Assembly (NCBI GenBank): GCA_964565895.1 | Contig: CAZMGT010000017.1 | Location: forward strand, 1-57,888 | Direction of reading: 5' to 3' | DNA length: 57,888 bases | Source of the DNA: CAZMGT01 sp964565895 | GTDB taxonomy: Bacteria; Armatimonadota; Zipacnadia; UBA1398; CAZMGT01 | Shown here: piece by piece, positions 23,834 to 31,994 of the stretch | Layout: the number at the start of each line of letters is the position of its first letter | Numbering within the stretch: position 1 is the stretch's first letter | Position numbers and translations under genes: made by a program | Notes under the pieces: model-generated | Told to the model about the DNA's origin: nothing | The model's database searches: none | What the model saw: only the letters and a program-made list of their open reading frames with translations

Positions 23834-26800
23834 GGGCTCGGGCGGCTGGTCGTCGAGCGAATAGTCCATTTTCCAGGCGAAGCGCACGGGCTGAGCCAGG
23901 CCGTTGCCTGCGAAATCCTCCGCGGAAAGCAGGGCCACGGTTACCTCTTGCTTGTCCGGCAGGAACATGGGGGGCTCGACATAGCCCGCCTTCCAGCGCA
24001 AAACGCCGCTTTGCGGGTCGAACTGGACCCCCTGCTCGCCCGCGCGATATTCCTGGCCGTTTACGGCAAGCCTGACCGTCGCCGGGTTAACCCCGGCGGG
24101 GCCCGCATCGCGTAGGAGAATGCGGATCTCGTCGGTGCACGCCACAGCGCCGGGCCTGGGAGAGACTTCGGCAACCTGGATCGGGTCGCTGTCGAGCAGC
24201 AGGCGGAAGTGGCTCGTCGGGCCCCAGTTGCCCGCGTTGTCCTGCAGGCGCACGTGGAGAAAGCGCTGGCCACTGGGCAGGTCGCTGAGCACAAGCGTCT
24301 GGCCGGCGCTGTCGAGGGTTAAGTCGGGCGTTGTCGTGGGCGAGTCGTCGAGGACGAAGCTTGCGCCCTTAATCCCCGAGTCGTCCTCCGCAGCGAGGCG
24401 CAGGTTAAGCGCTGGCCGGGGGCTGGCCAAGGCGGTGATCTTGAAGTTGTCGATGTTATACCACATGTCCTCGGGGTTCGTCCCCTGCCCCGTTCCGCGG
24501 AAATGCAGGGCAAGGACGGTAAAGTCCGTCAGCCCGGGGAGCGCCCGGCGAAGCATCTCAAACAGGTTTATCTCGGCGTGGTGCCAGCGGTTGTCGGCGA
24601 TGACGTTGGGGATCTTCCCGATTACCTCGTAGGAGCTGTCGGTATCGGTGAACTTGATCGTCCGAAAGCGGCGGTCGGCGGCGAGGAAGACGTGCAGGTC
24701 TACGCGCAGCCAGGGGCCTATTTTGTAGTCGAAGCTTAAGATGCGATATTTGCCGGCATCGAACGGCTTGGCCCAGGCGACGGCGCCGAAGCCGGTGCTC
24801 GTCGCCGGGTTATAGAGGCGCAGGCTGGCCCGCCCGGTGGCCGCGGTAGACCAGTCTACGCTGAGCTTTGCCCCCGTAGTCGTCGCCGTGGGGCGCCACT
24901 GGCCCACCGTGCCCTGCTCGAACGTGTTGTTTACCAAAAACGGCCCGCCGGAGACGATGCGCGGGGCAGGGGGCGGCTCGCGATCCAGCGTAGGGTCGAG
25001 GGTGACCGTAAACGCTGTGGGGAGCTGGATCAGGTGGCCCAGGTAGTCGCCCACCTGGGCCAGGCGCACGCGCACCTGCTGCCCGGGGGCAACGGCCGTG
25101 TGCCCGCCGGCGAGGGCGAGGCGGATCTCCCCCGCTTCGGGGTCGAAGCGCAGGGCGGGGTCGCTTAGGCTATACATCCTCCCTTCCAGCTCGACGTGCA
25201 CCGTGCCCGGGTCCACGCCGGCGCCGGCGTCCTCTACGGAAAACGAGACATAGCCCGGCGTGCGCCCGCCCTCGCCCGGCCAAAAGCGAATCAGGCGCGG
25301 GGGGGAGGCGTCGACGAAAAAGGCATAGTGCCGCGCCCCAGTCCACCGACCATCGGCAAGCTTGCCCCGCGCGTGGAGAAAATACACTCCGTCGCGCGTA
25401 AGATTGTTTATCACCGCGCGGGGCTCCGTCGCCTCGGCGGTAAGGTCCGGAACGGTCGTCGGGTTGTCGTCGACGACGTAGCTAATTGCGCCTAGCCCGC
25501 CTTGGGCGGCGAAGACAAACTGCGCCGCCTCTGGCCCAGGTTTGTAAAGCGCGAAGTTGTCGATATGATAGGTGGCGTGGGCGGGGTTGCCGAGGTAGCC
25601 GCGGAGGAGATCGTGGTTCGCCCCGGGGGCTTGGAAAACGATCTCGCGAATTACCCCTTGGGCGAGCTTGAGCGAGGGGTCGAGCCGGCGGAGCTGTGCG
25701 AGAATGTCGAACTCGGCGTGGCGCCAGCGGTTGTCCTGCACAACCCCGCGGATTTGGCCGAGGTAAAGCTCGCCCGGGCCGGGGTCCGCCCCGCCGCAAA
25801 AGGCGATGCAAAAGTCCTGCTCTTCGCCGCGCAGGGTAATGTTTACGTTAACCTCCGGCGGCACCTTGTAGTCGAAGGCCAGCTTGGGCAGGTCGATCGG
25901 GCGAAACGGCTGAGGGAAGACAGCGGCGAACGTTCCCCCGCAGTTTTCGTTGCAAATAGCCAAGCTCGCCTTGCCCGAGGCGGCCTCGGTCGGGTCAACG
26001 GCAACGATGGCGCCGTTTTTGCCATCGGCCCCGCGCCAACCGTAAGCGTGGCCCTCGAAGTCACAGAACAGCGCGGGATGGGTGGGCGAGCGGATCTCCA
26101 GCTCCGGCCGCGGCAGGGCCTTCACGCGGGCGGCAAGCCGCGCGATGCGGCTCGCCGAGGGGAGCAGTCGCCCGGGCTGCGCGCGGCCGTAGATCTTCGC
26201 CCGGGCGACCATGATCCCGTTGTTCCACGTCCACAGGGCAACGTGGCCCCCGGGCAAGGGGTGCGGGTCGCGCGTTTGAAGCACGAGCTTGTTGTCTAAG
26301 TACAACTGCAGCAGCGGCCCGCGCTTTACCGCGCGCACCTGCCACCAGTGCCTGTGAAAGCGGTTCATATCCTGCGGCAGGCCGTCGTGGATGCTGGGCA
26401 GGGTGGCCTGCTCGTCCCACGTCTCGGCGAGCACCTGCGCCCCGCGGCGGATTTGCGTGGGGCTGTTTAGGTAGCCGCCCACGGTAAACGTATAGCCGCT
26501 GCTTGTGTTAAACCCGTCGCCGCAGATGGTAATGTTAATGTCGTGGGGGTGTTTGTAGCCCGCGCCAAAGCGCGCCGCGCCCATTTTCATCGCCGCATAA
26601 AGCTCTACGGTAATGTCGCCGTCGAACGCGCGCTTGCTCCAGAGCACGGCCGTCTGCTCGCTTATTGCGGAAAACCAGGACCACTCCTTTTGGCACGTCC
26701 AGCGGCTGGTAATGTCCCACAGGCCGGTGCGTGCGATCCAGTCCGTGGGCGCGGAGGAGAAGGTGTAGTCGAAGATCTCCGTGGCGTGGGCGACAACGCG

Positions 26801-28813
26801 GCTTAGGGGAAACTTAACCCCGTTGAGCTGCACGCCGACCTTCGGCCCGGAAAGCGGCTGAGGATCGACAAACAAGATGCGCGTCTGGCCGTCTACCGCG
26901 GCGGTGACCAGGCTGCCCCGGCGGGCGAGCACGAGCTGCACGGGAAGCTCGCCGCGGGCGATCGTCGCCTGGCCGACAAGCGCCCCGCGCCGGCGGAGGT
27001 AAAGCGAGAGGTCCTCGCGCGGGCGTTGAGCGAGGGTAAAGCGATAGGCGTCGTCGGTGCTCCGCCCCTCGGCGCACAGGGCGATGTCGAGCGCGGAGCC
27101 GCCGGTTAGCGAGCTCTGCAGGTCGACGACGACCTTTGTGTCGCCGAAGAAATCGCCCTTGTTCCACCACACGTCGCGCTCGGGGTCCTCCGGCCGCACC
27201 CACTGCCCGGCGACCGAGGCCCACTCGCGCATCGTGTCCTCGCGGGCAAAGCGCGCGGCGACCTCTTCCGCGGGGTTGGGCTCGGGAAACGACACGCGCA
27301 CGCGGTCGAAACACGCCGCAGGGTTGCCCCAGGCGTAAAGCCCAATGCGGCCCGCGCGCAGCTTGCCCTCGAGCAGCTCAAAGGTCAGCTTGCCCCCGAC
27401 GAACACGCGCACCAGGTCGTCGGCGGTGGTCAGGGAAATGCGCTGCCAGCGGTCGGGAGAGAGGGGGTTGGGGATCTCGGCAAGGACCTCCTCCTTGCCC
27501 TCAACGATGCGCGCCACCTGCATTTTGCCCGCGAACGGGACGTCTACCCCGGCCTTCGCCCAGCGGCAGATGGCGTAGTTTTGCTCGTCGTGGAAGTTAA
27601 ACACGAGCCCCCCGATGACCTGGGGCAGGACATCGGCGCTGAACGTATAGCCGTTCCAGGTAAAGTCGCCGGCGAGGGCCATCCCTGCGCTGAGGGCCGC
27701 GCGGCGCAACGCGTCTTTGCGGCCGGCGACCGGCGCTGTGCGCCAGCCGTCGTCGCTCTTCTCCCACAGAGGCAGGGAGGGGTCGGCGAACTCCTCGCTG
27801 AGGTAGTCCCACGGCTGAACGGAGACATCGTCGAACAGCGCCCCGGGGCCCGGGCCGGCGTATAGCCCGACGGGCCCGCGCCCGAAGTAGCGGAAGCCGG
27901 CGACGCGCAGCACGCGCAACCCGTCCACCGCGGCCTCCACCCGCTGCTCGCAAATGCGCAGCTCCAGGCGATACCACTGCCCGGGGAGGAACCCGCCGCG
28001 CTCGTCGGCGAGCACCGTGCGCCGGCCTCCGCGGACGAGGATGAGCTGGCGGCGGTCGGCGTCGTCCGCGGGGGAGAGCTGCGAGGTCATGCGGAAGAGA
28101 ATGTAGTTGTCGCGGTCGACGTAGTAGGCGACAAGGCCGATGTCGCTCCCCGCGCTGCGCACCGCGGCGCACAGGCGATAGTCGCTCCAATAGGGCGAGC
28201 CGCCGACGACGAGGCACGGCTCGTTTCCCTGCGCCTGGAACATGAATGGGTTGGCGCTATGGCTGGCCTCGCCCTCGGCGTGGGCCAGGGCCCAGCGGCC
28301 GAAAATCGGCTGCCAGATGCTCTGCTCGCCGGGGAGGCGCATGAAGTCGTCGGTAAAATAAAACTCCTCCACCGCTTGGTAGCGGATCTCTGGCTCAAAG
28401 CCGGCGAACAGCGAGGCGATTTTGCCCCCGCGCAGGCGGCTCTCGCCCGCGCGCAGGACCAGCTCGTGGTTGGCATATACGCGGACGAACGTTTTGCGCC
28501 GCTGAACGAGCACAGGAGCGTTCTCGGCGGCGGGCAGAGGGACGCTCGGCGTTAGCGCGCGCGCTTTGCCGCCGACGATGGCCAGGGCCTGGCATCTCCC
28601 CTGGGAGAACTGGATTTTTAGGAAGTTCCCCTCGTCGGCGTAGTTTAGGGCGAGGTAGCCGTCCAGCGCGCGCAGGTCTGGCGCGAGAAACGTTAGGTCA
28701 TACTCCTCGTGCCCGCGCGAGGGAACGAAACGCAGGGACTCCTGGCCCGCGGCACAGGTTGCCGCGAGCGCGAGGAGGAGGAAAATCGCCGCGCTCGTCC
28801 GTCCGCTCAGCAT
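23054..28813 (-). CDS. Giant exported multi-module protein A (about 1,919 aa)
   Basis: The product has 1,919 residues. Signal peptide 1-23. N-terminal beta domain about 25-150. Three LamG/DUF1080-like sandwich domains about 151-336, 337-510 and 517-680, each with a W/F start and a final FD-x-V strand (for example QWYRLELRICEQRVEAAVDG). A Trp/His-rich domain about 690-890 contains SRWTCQKEWSWF and YKHPHDINITICGDG. Then three repeats of a jelly-roll module (FDYK.., DNRWHHAE.., Y.IDNF) and Ig-like domains (SYVVDDNPTTVPD ... YFLHARG). No catalytic motif recognised; adhesion or carbohydrate binding is inferred. GTG/ATG choice: ATG 28813 has GGAGG and gives a clean signal peptide. Tandem paralogue of the 28925-34719 gene, 111 nt downstream of it. 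Confidence 0.85.
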   Translation of the reverse strand: MLSGRTSAAIFLLLALAATCAAGQESLRFVPSRGHEEYDLTFLAPDLRALDGYLALNYADEGNFLKIQFSQGRCQALAIVGGKARALTPSVPLPAAENAPVLVQRRKTFVRVYANHELVLRAGESRLRGGKIASLFAGFEPEIRYQAVEEFYFTDDFMRLPGEQSIWQPIFGRWALAHAEGEASHSANPFMFQAQGNEPCLVVGGSPYWSDYRLCAAVRSAGSDIGLVAYYVDRDNYILFRMTSQLSPADDADRRQLILVRGGRRTVLADERGGFLPGQWYRLELRICEQRVEAAVDGLRVLRVAGFRYFGRGPVGLYAGPGPGALFDDVSVQPWDYLSEEFADPSLPLWEKSDDGWRTAPVAGRKDALRRAALSAGMALAGDFTWNGYTFSADVLPQVIGGLVFNFHDEQNYAICRWAKAGVDVPFAGKMQVARIVEGKEEVLAEIPNPLSPDRWQRISLTTADDLVRVFVGGKLTFELLEGKLRAGRIGLYAWGNPAACFDRVRVSFPEPNPAEEVAARFAREDTMREWASVAGQWVRPEDPERDVWWNKGDFFGDTKVVVDLQSSLTGGSALDIALCAEGRSTDDAYRFTLAQRPREDLSLYLRRRGALVGQATIARGELPVQLVLARRGSLVTAAVDGQTRILFVDPQPLSGPKVGVQLNGVKFPLSRVVAHATEIFDYTFSSAPTDWIARTGLWDITSRWTCQKEWSWFSAISEQTAVLWSKRAFDGDITVELYAAMKMGAARFGAGYKHPHDINITICGDGFNTSSGYTFTVGGYLNSPTQIRRGAQVLAETWDEQATLPSIHDGLPQDMNRFHRHWWQVRAVKRGPLLQLYLDNKLVLQTRDPHPLPGGHVALWTWNNGIMVARAKIYGRAQPGRLLPSASRIARLAARVKALPRPELEIRSPTHPALFCDFEGHAYGWRGADGKNGAIVAVDPTEAASGKASLAICNENCGGTFAAVFPQPFRPIDLPKLAFDYKVPPEVNVNITLRGEEQDFCIAFCGGADPGPGELYLGQIRGVVQDNRWRHAEFDILAQLRRLDPSLKLAQGVIREIVFQAPGANHDLLRGYLGNPAHATYHIDNFALYKPGPEAAQFVFAAQGGLGAISYVVDDNPTTVPDLTAEATEPRAVINNLTRDGVYFLHARGKLADGRWTGARHYAFFVDASPPRLIRFWPGEGGRTPGYVSFSVEDAGAGVDPGTVHVELEGRMYSLSDPALRFDPEAGEIRLALAGGHTAVAPGQQVRVRLAQVGDYLGHLIQLPTAFTVTLDPTLDREPPPAPRIVSGGPFLVNNTFEQGTVGQWRPTATTTGAKLSVDWSTAATGRASLRLYNPATSTGFGAVAWAKPFDAGKYRILSFDYKIGPWLRVDLHVFLAADRRFRTIKFTDTDSSYEVIGKIPNVIADNRWHHAEINLFEMLRRALPGLTDFTVLALHFRGTGQGTNPEDMWYNIDNFKITALASPRPALNLRLAAEDDSGIKGASFVLDDSPTTTPDLTLDSAGQTLVLSDLPSGQRFLHVRLQDNAGNWGPTSHFRLLLDSDPIQVAEVSPRPGAVACTDEIRILLRDAGPAGVNPATVRLAVNGQEYRAGEQGVQFDPQSGVLRWKAGYVEPPMFLPDKQEVTVALLSAEDFAGNGLAQPVRFAWKMDYSLDDQPPEPPRIASPTHPLALFDTFDGDVGEWEGLGLTQLALDPRVKRSGAASLRVVAPAQGEFGVVARKTPFSANNCPYLEFDYRISREAQVDLVFVVAGHPIPVNFTDAEPGAVFRIPGVVPDNRWHHARFNLLSLASQLAAMQVRVLGGRRAGPLVIERILFLDRGARETPPGASFHIDNFAVVGPSNAHPVFSWRASDATGIAGYSVAFDDRPDTVPPRRVNVRETNFRPQRKPAPGRWFLHVRALDGTGHWSAPAHYPIVQSE
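23834..24973 (-). repeat. Protein A, module repeat 2
   Basis: Residues about 1281-1660: jelly-roll with SFDYKIGPWLRVDL, DNRWHHAEINL and WYNIDNFKI, Ig-like FVLDDSPTTTPD ... FLHVRLQDNAGNW, then a second Ig-like domain with VNPATVRLAVNGQEY. Confidence 0.7.
24974..26062 (-). repeat. Protein A, module repeat 1
   Basis: Residues about 918-1280: jelly-roll with FDYKVPPEVNV, DNRWRHAEFDI and TYHIDNFALY, Ig-like YVVDDNPTTVPD ... YFLHARG, then a second Ig-like domain VDPGTVHVELEGRMYSL. Confidence 0.7.
26144..26746 (-). repeat. Domain IV of giant protein A (shared with protein B)
   Basis: Residues about 690-890. The motifs SRWTCQKEWSWF, EQTAVLWSK, YKHPHDINITICGDG and LWTWNNG recur almost unchanged in protein B (32064-32655). 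It is the best-conserved part of the pair; I do not recognise the family. Confidence 0.65.
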
Positions 28814-28924
28814 CGCTTGCCTCCACGGCGCAGTGCTTGCGCTGCTGCTGTGCCCCAAAAGAGCCGGGAAATCAACCGCCGTAGCGTTTGACGCTCACCC
28901 GCGCGCCTCTGTTCGCCGGCGGGG

Positions 28925-31900
28925 CTAGCGGCGAATGATGCCGTAGTGCGTGGTGCGGCTCCACTTGCCGCTGCCGTCTTGCGCGCGGACGTGGAAGTAC
29001 CACGGCCCCTTCTCGCGCTCGTCGGCAAGGGGCGGGGCGACGAACGTTACCTGCTTCCCCTCGAGCTTGTCGTCGGGGATGGTGTCCGGGTTGCGGTCGA
29101 ACACGTAGCTGTAGCCGCGGATGCCCGTGCGGTCGTGCGAGACGAAGCGGAAGCGGCACTCGCCCGCGGCGGGCTTCGTGGCGAACAGGTTATCCAGCCA
29201 GAGCGTCGCGCCCAGGGCGGTGTTCGGCTTGCCGCGGTCGAAGAACCCGATCATGGTAACCTCGGTCCTCGTAATGCGCTCCATGCGCTGCACCGCGGTA
29301 AGCAGGTCCACCGTGGCGTGGTGCCATTTGCCGTCGGCGGCGGCGTCGCGCACCTTGCCGTATTGCTCGCCCTCGCCGTCGAGGAAGGCGATGGGCAGCT
29401 TGCGGTTGCCCACGACGAACACGATGTCTACGCGGCAGTCGGGCGTCGCCTTATAGTCGAACTCGAAGTAGGGATAGTCGCGCGCGTCGAACGGCTGGGA
29501 GAGGCGGAGGACGCAGCCAAACAGCGCCGAGCCTTGGTTGCGCACGCGGGCGCTGGCCTTGCCCGAGCTGGCCGTGCTGTGGTCGAGGGCGACGTCGGTC
29601 TTGGGCGTGCCGCGCAGCCCGGCCAGGCTCTCCTCAAACGGGACGAACAGCGCCGTGCGGTGGGTGTCCGAGGTGACCGTCGGGGCGGGCGGGGGCTCGT
29701 TGTCCAAGCTATAGTCCATGGTAAACTCCGTGCGCGCGGGCTTGGGGAGGGGGTTGCCCGCGAAATCGCGCGCGGAAATCAGCTCGGCCACCACGCGCTG
29801 GCCGTCGGCAAACGATACGCCGTCCGGCTCGACGCGCTGGCCCTCCCACTCCAGCTCCCCCGTGTTCGCATCGTAGCGCAGGGCGGGGCTGCGCAAGTCG
29901 TACTCCTTCCCCGCAATGCGCACGCGAATCGTGCTCGGGTCTACGCCGCTGATCCCCGCGTCGGCGAGGCGGAACTTAATTTGTGTCGTGCACACGCGCG
30001 CCCCGGGTTGGGGAGCGACGACCTTGGCCACTACGGGCGCGCTGTCGACCAAAAGCGGATGATGCGTGGGCGGGCCCCAATTGCCCGCGCCGTCGCGCAC
30101 GCGGACGTGGAAGTAATAAAGCCCTTGAAAGTCGCCGACAACCTCGGCGAAGTTCTCCGTGGTCTCCGGCTCGGTATCGGGGACGGTGTTCGGCTTTTGG
30201 TCGAGGACGTAGCTTGCCGCGGAAATGCCCGAGGGGTCGTGCGCCGTCCACTCTATGTGCAGCACGCCATCGCGCGCGGCGACCACGGGGGCGAGGCGGA
30301 AGTTGTCGATGTTATAGCGCGTGTCCTTGGAGTTGCCCTCGAACTGCACGCCGGAGATCCACAGCCGCTGCACGGTATAGTCGGAAAGCCCGGGGAACGT
30401 CTTCTTCAGCGCCTGGTAGAGGTCGAACTGCGTGTGGTGCCACTTGTTGTCGGGGGTTATTTCGGGGAACCGGCCGATCTCCGGGAATTCCTTGTGCTTG
30501 TCGTTGTCGGTAAACGCGATATATGCCCCTTGGCCGTCGGCGAGCTTGAGCAGCCAGTGCACGCGCAGATAGTCGGGGACTTTGTAATCGAAGCTGAGCA
30601 GGCGAAACTTGCCCGCGTTAAACGGGGCGGTGCGCACCCAGGTGCCGAACTCCTCGGCGGGGTCGGGGTCCACGAGGTTTGTCCCATAGGGCGGGTTGGC
30701 CATGTAGAGGAGGAGGCTCCCCCGGCCGCTCGCCGCGGTCGACGTATCCAAAGCAAGCACCGCGCCGTCGGGCCTGTCGAACCCCTGCCACTGGTCGAAC
30801 TCGCGCCGCTCAAACGTGTCGTTGCACAAAAAGCGCGCCTCGCCCATAATCGTCGGCGCGGGCGGGGGCGTTTTGTCCAGCGCATGGTCGATGACCACGG
30901 TATATGGCTTGGGCACGGCGGGGCGATAGCCGGCGTAGTCCTCGACGCCGACAAGCTGCAGGCGCAGCGGCTGGCCCTCGGGCAGCGGCCGCTTGGCCCG
31001 CGAGAGGTCGAAGCGCAGCACGCCCGCCACCGGGTCGTAGCTCAGGGCCTCGTCCGCCGTGGTATACGTTTCGTCGGCGAGCAGCACGCGCAGCTTGCGC
31101 GGGTTAATTCCCGAGGTTTCGTCGCGCAGGGCAAGGCGCACCTCGCCGCCGTCGCAGGGCGTGCCCTCCGGCGGGTCGAGCGCGCCGACGATCGGCCGGT
31201 CCGCGTCTACGAGAAACGCGTAGTGCACGGGCCTCGTCCACGAGCCCTCGGCGGTAAGCCCGCGCACGTGCAGATACCACATTCCCCCGGCGAGGGAGGG
31301 GTCGGTCAGCTCGATCTCCGGCCGGTCGCTCTCCGGCACCTCGTCGGGGACGGTGTTTGGCTGCTGATCGATAACATAGCTGAGCTCGGCGATCTCCGCG
31401 TCTTCCCCCTCGACGCGCGCGACAAGGCGCATTCCGCCCGGGCCAAACAGGCCGAAGTTGTCTATGTAATAGGTCGCGCGCGCAGGGTTGCCGGTCAGGC
31501 CGCAGAGCAGGGGCTTGTTGCGGCTAAACTGGCCGAAAAGCACGCGCTTGACGATAAACCTTTCCGCCCGCGGGTGCTCGCGGTAAACGTGCCCGCGGAG
31601 GTCGAACTCCGCGTGGTGCCATTGCCCGTCGGCGACGACATTGGCGATCTTGCCCAGGTAGATCTGCCCCGGGGTAAGCTCCGGCCCGCCGGTAAACTCA
31701 ATGATATACGGCGCGTCGTCGGTCTCGAGGAGAATGTTTACCTTTGCTTCGGGGGTAATGCGATAGTCGAAGCTGAGCTTGCCCAACACCATGGCGTCGA
31801 ACGGCTGGCCCACGGCTTGCGCGGCGAACGTCCCCCCGTTGTTCTCGTTGCAGACCATCAAGCACGCCGCGCCCGAGGCCGGGTTGTCCCGGCACAGGGC

Positions 31901-31984
31901 AACCGTCGCCCCGTCTTTGCCGTCTACGCCGCGCCACTGCCCGGGGCCGTTCTCGAAGTCGCAAAACAGCGCAGGGTGGGTTTC
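28925..31984 (-). CDS. Giant exported protein B, C-terminal part (after assembly gap)
   Basis: 1,019 residues plus stop, reading on from the 10-N gap with ETHPALFCDFENG. Three module repeats as in protein A: jelly-roll with DGQWHHAEFDL/YYIDNF, DNKWHHTQFDL/RYNIDNF and DGKWHHATVDL/LWLDNL, Ig-like YVIDQQPNTVPD, YVLDQKPNTVPD and YVFDRNPDTIPD with [WY]xHVR, and a second Ig-like after the first two. It belongs with 31995-34719: in protein A, THPALFCDFE follows the equivalent linker with no extra domain. Only the missing gap bases keep the frames apart. Function as for protein A: probable extracellular binding or structural protein. Confidence 0.82.
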   Translation of the reverse strand, partial: ETHPALFCDFENGPGQWRGVDGKDGATVALCRDNPASGAACLMVCNENNGGTFAAQAVGQPFDAMVLGKLSFDYRITPEAKVNILLETDDAPYIIEFTGGPELTPGQIYLGKIANVVADGQWHHAEFDLRGHVYREHPRAERFIVKRVLFGQFSRNKPLLCGLTGNPARATYYIDNFGLFGPGGMRLVARVEGEDAEIAELSYVIDQQPNTVPDEVPESDRPEIELTDPSLAGGMWYLHVRGLTAEGSWTRPVHYAFLVDADRPIVGALDPPEGTPCDGGEVRLALRDETSGINPRKLRVLLADETYTTADEALSYDPVAGVLRFDLSRAKRPLPEGQPLRLQLVGVEDYAGYRPAVPKPYTVVIDHALDKTPPPAPTIMGEARFLCNDTFERREFDQWQGFDRPDGAVLALDTSTAASGRGSLLLYMANPPYGTNLVDPDPAEEFGTWVRTAPFNAGKFRLLSFDYKVPDYLRVHWLLKLADGQGAYIAFTDNDKHKEFPEIGRFPEITPDNKWHHTQFDLYQALKKTFPGLSDYTVQRLWISGVQFEGNSKDTRYNIDNFRLAPVVAARDGVLHIEWTAHDPSGISAASYVLDQKPNTVPDTEPETTENFAEVVGDFQGLYYFHVRVRDGAGNWGPPTHHPLLVDSAPVVAKVVAPQPGARVCTTQIKFRLADAGISGVDPSTIRVRIAGKEYDLRSPALRYDANTGELEWEGQRVEPDGVSFADGQRVVAELISARDFAGNPLPKPARTEFTMDYSLDNEPPPAPTVTSDTHRTALFVPFEESLAGLRGTPKTDVALDHSTASSGKASARVRNQGSALFGCVLRLSQPFDARDYPYFEFDYKATPDCRVDIVFVVGNRKLPIAFLDGEGEQYGKVRDAAADGKWHHATVDLLTAVQRMERITRTEVTMIGFFDRGKPNTALGATLWLDNLFATKPAAGECRFRFVSHDRTGIRGYSYVFDRNPDTIPDDKLEGKQVTFVAPPLADEREKGPWYFHVRAQDGSGKWSRTTHYGIIRR

Positions 31985-31994
31985 NNNNNNNNNN
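31985..31994. other. Assembly gap (10 N) inside giant gene B
   Basis: Ten ambiguous bases. From the GTG at 34719 the upstream part is 908 codons plus 1 nt, and the downstream frame starts at 31984, so an in-frame gene needs a true gap of length 2 modulo 3, not 10. The gap length is therefore a placeholder. Confidence 0.9.
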
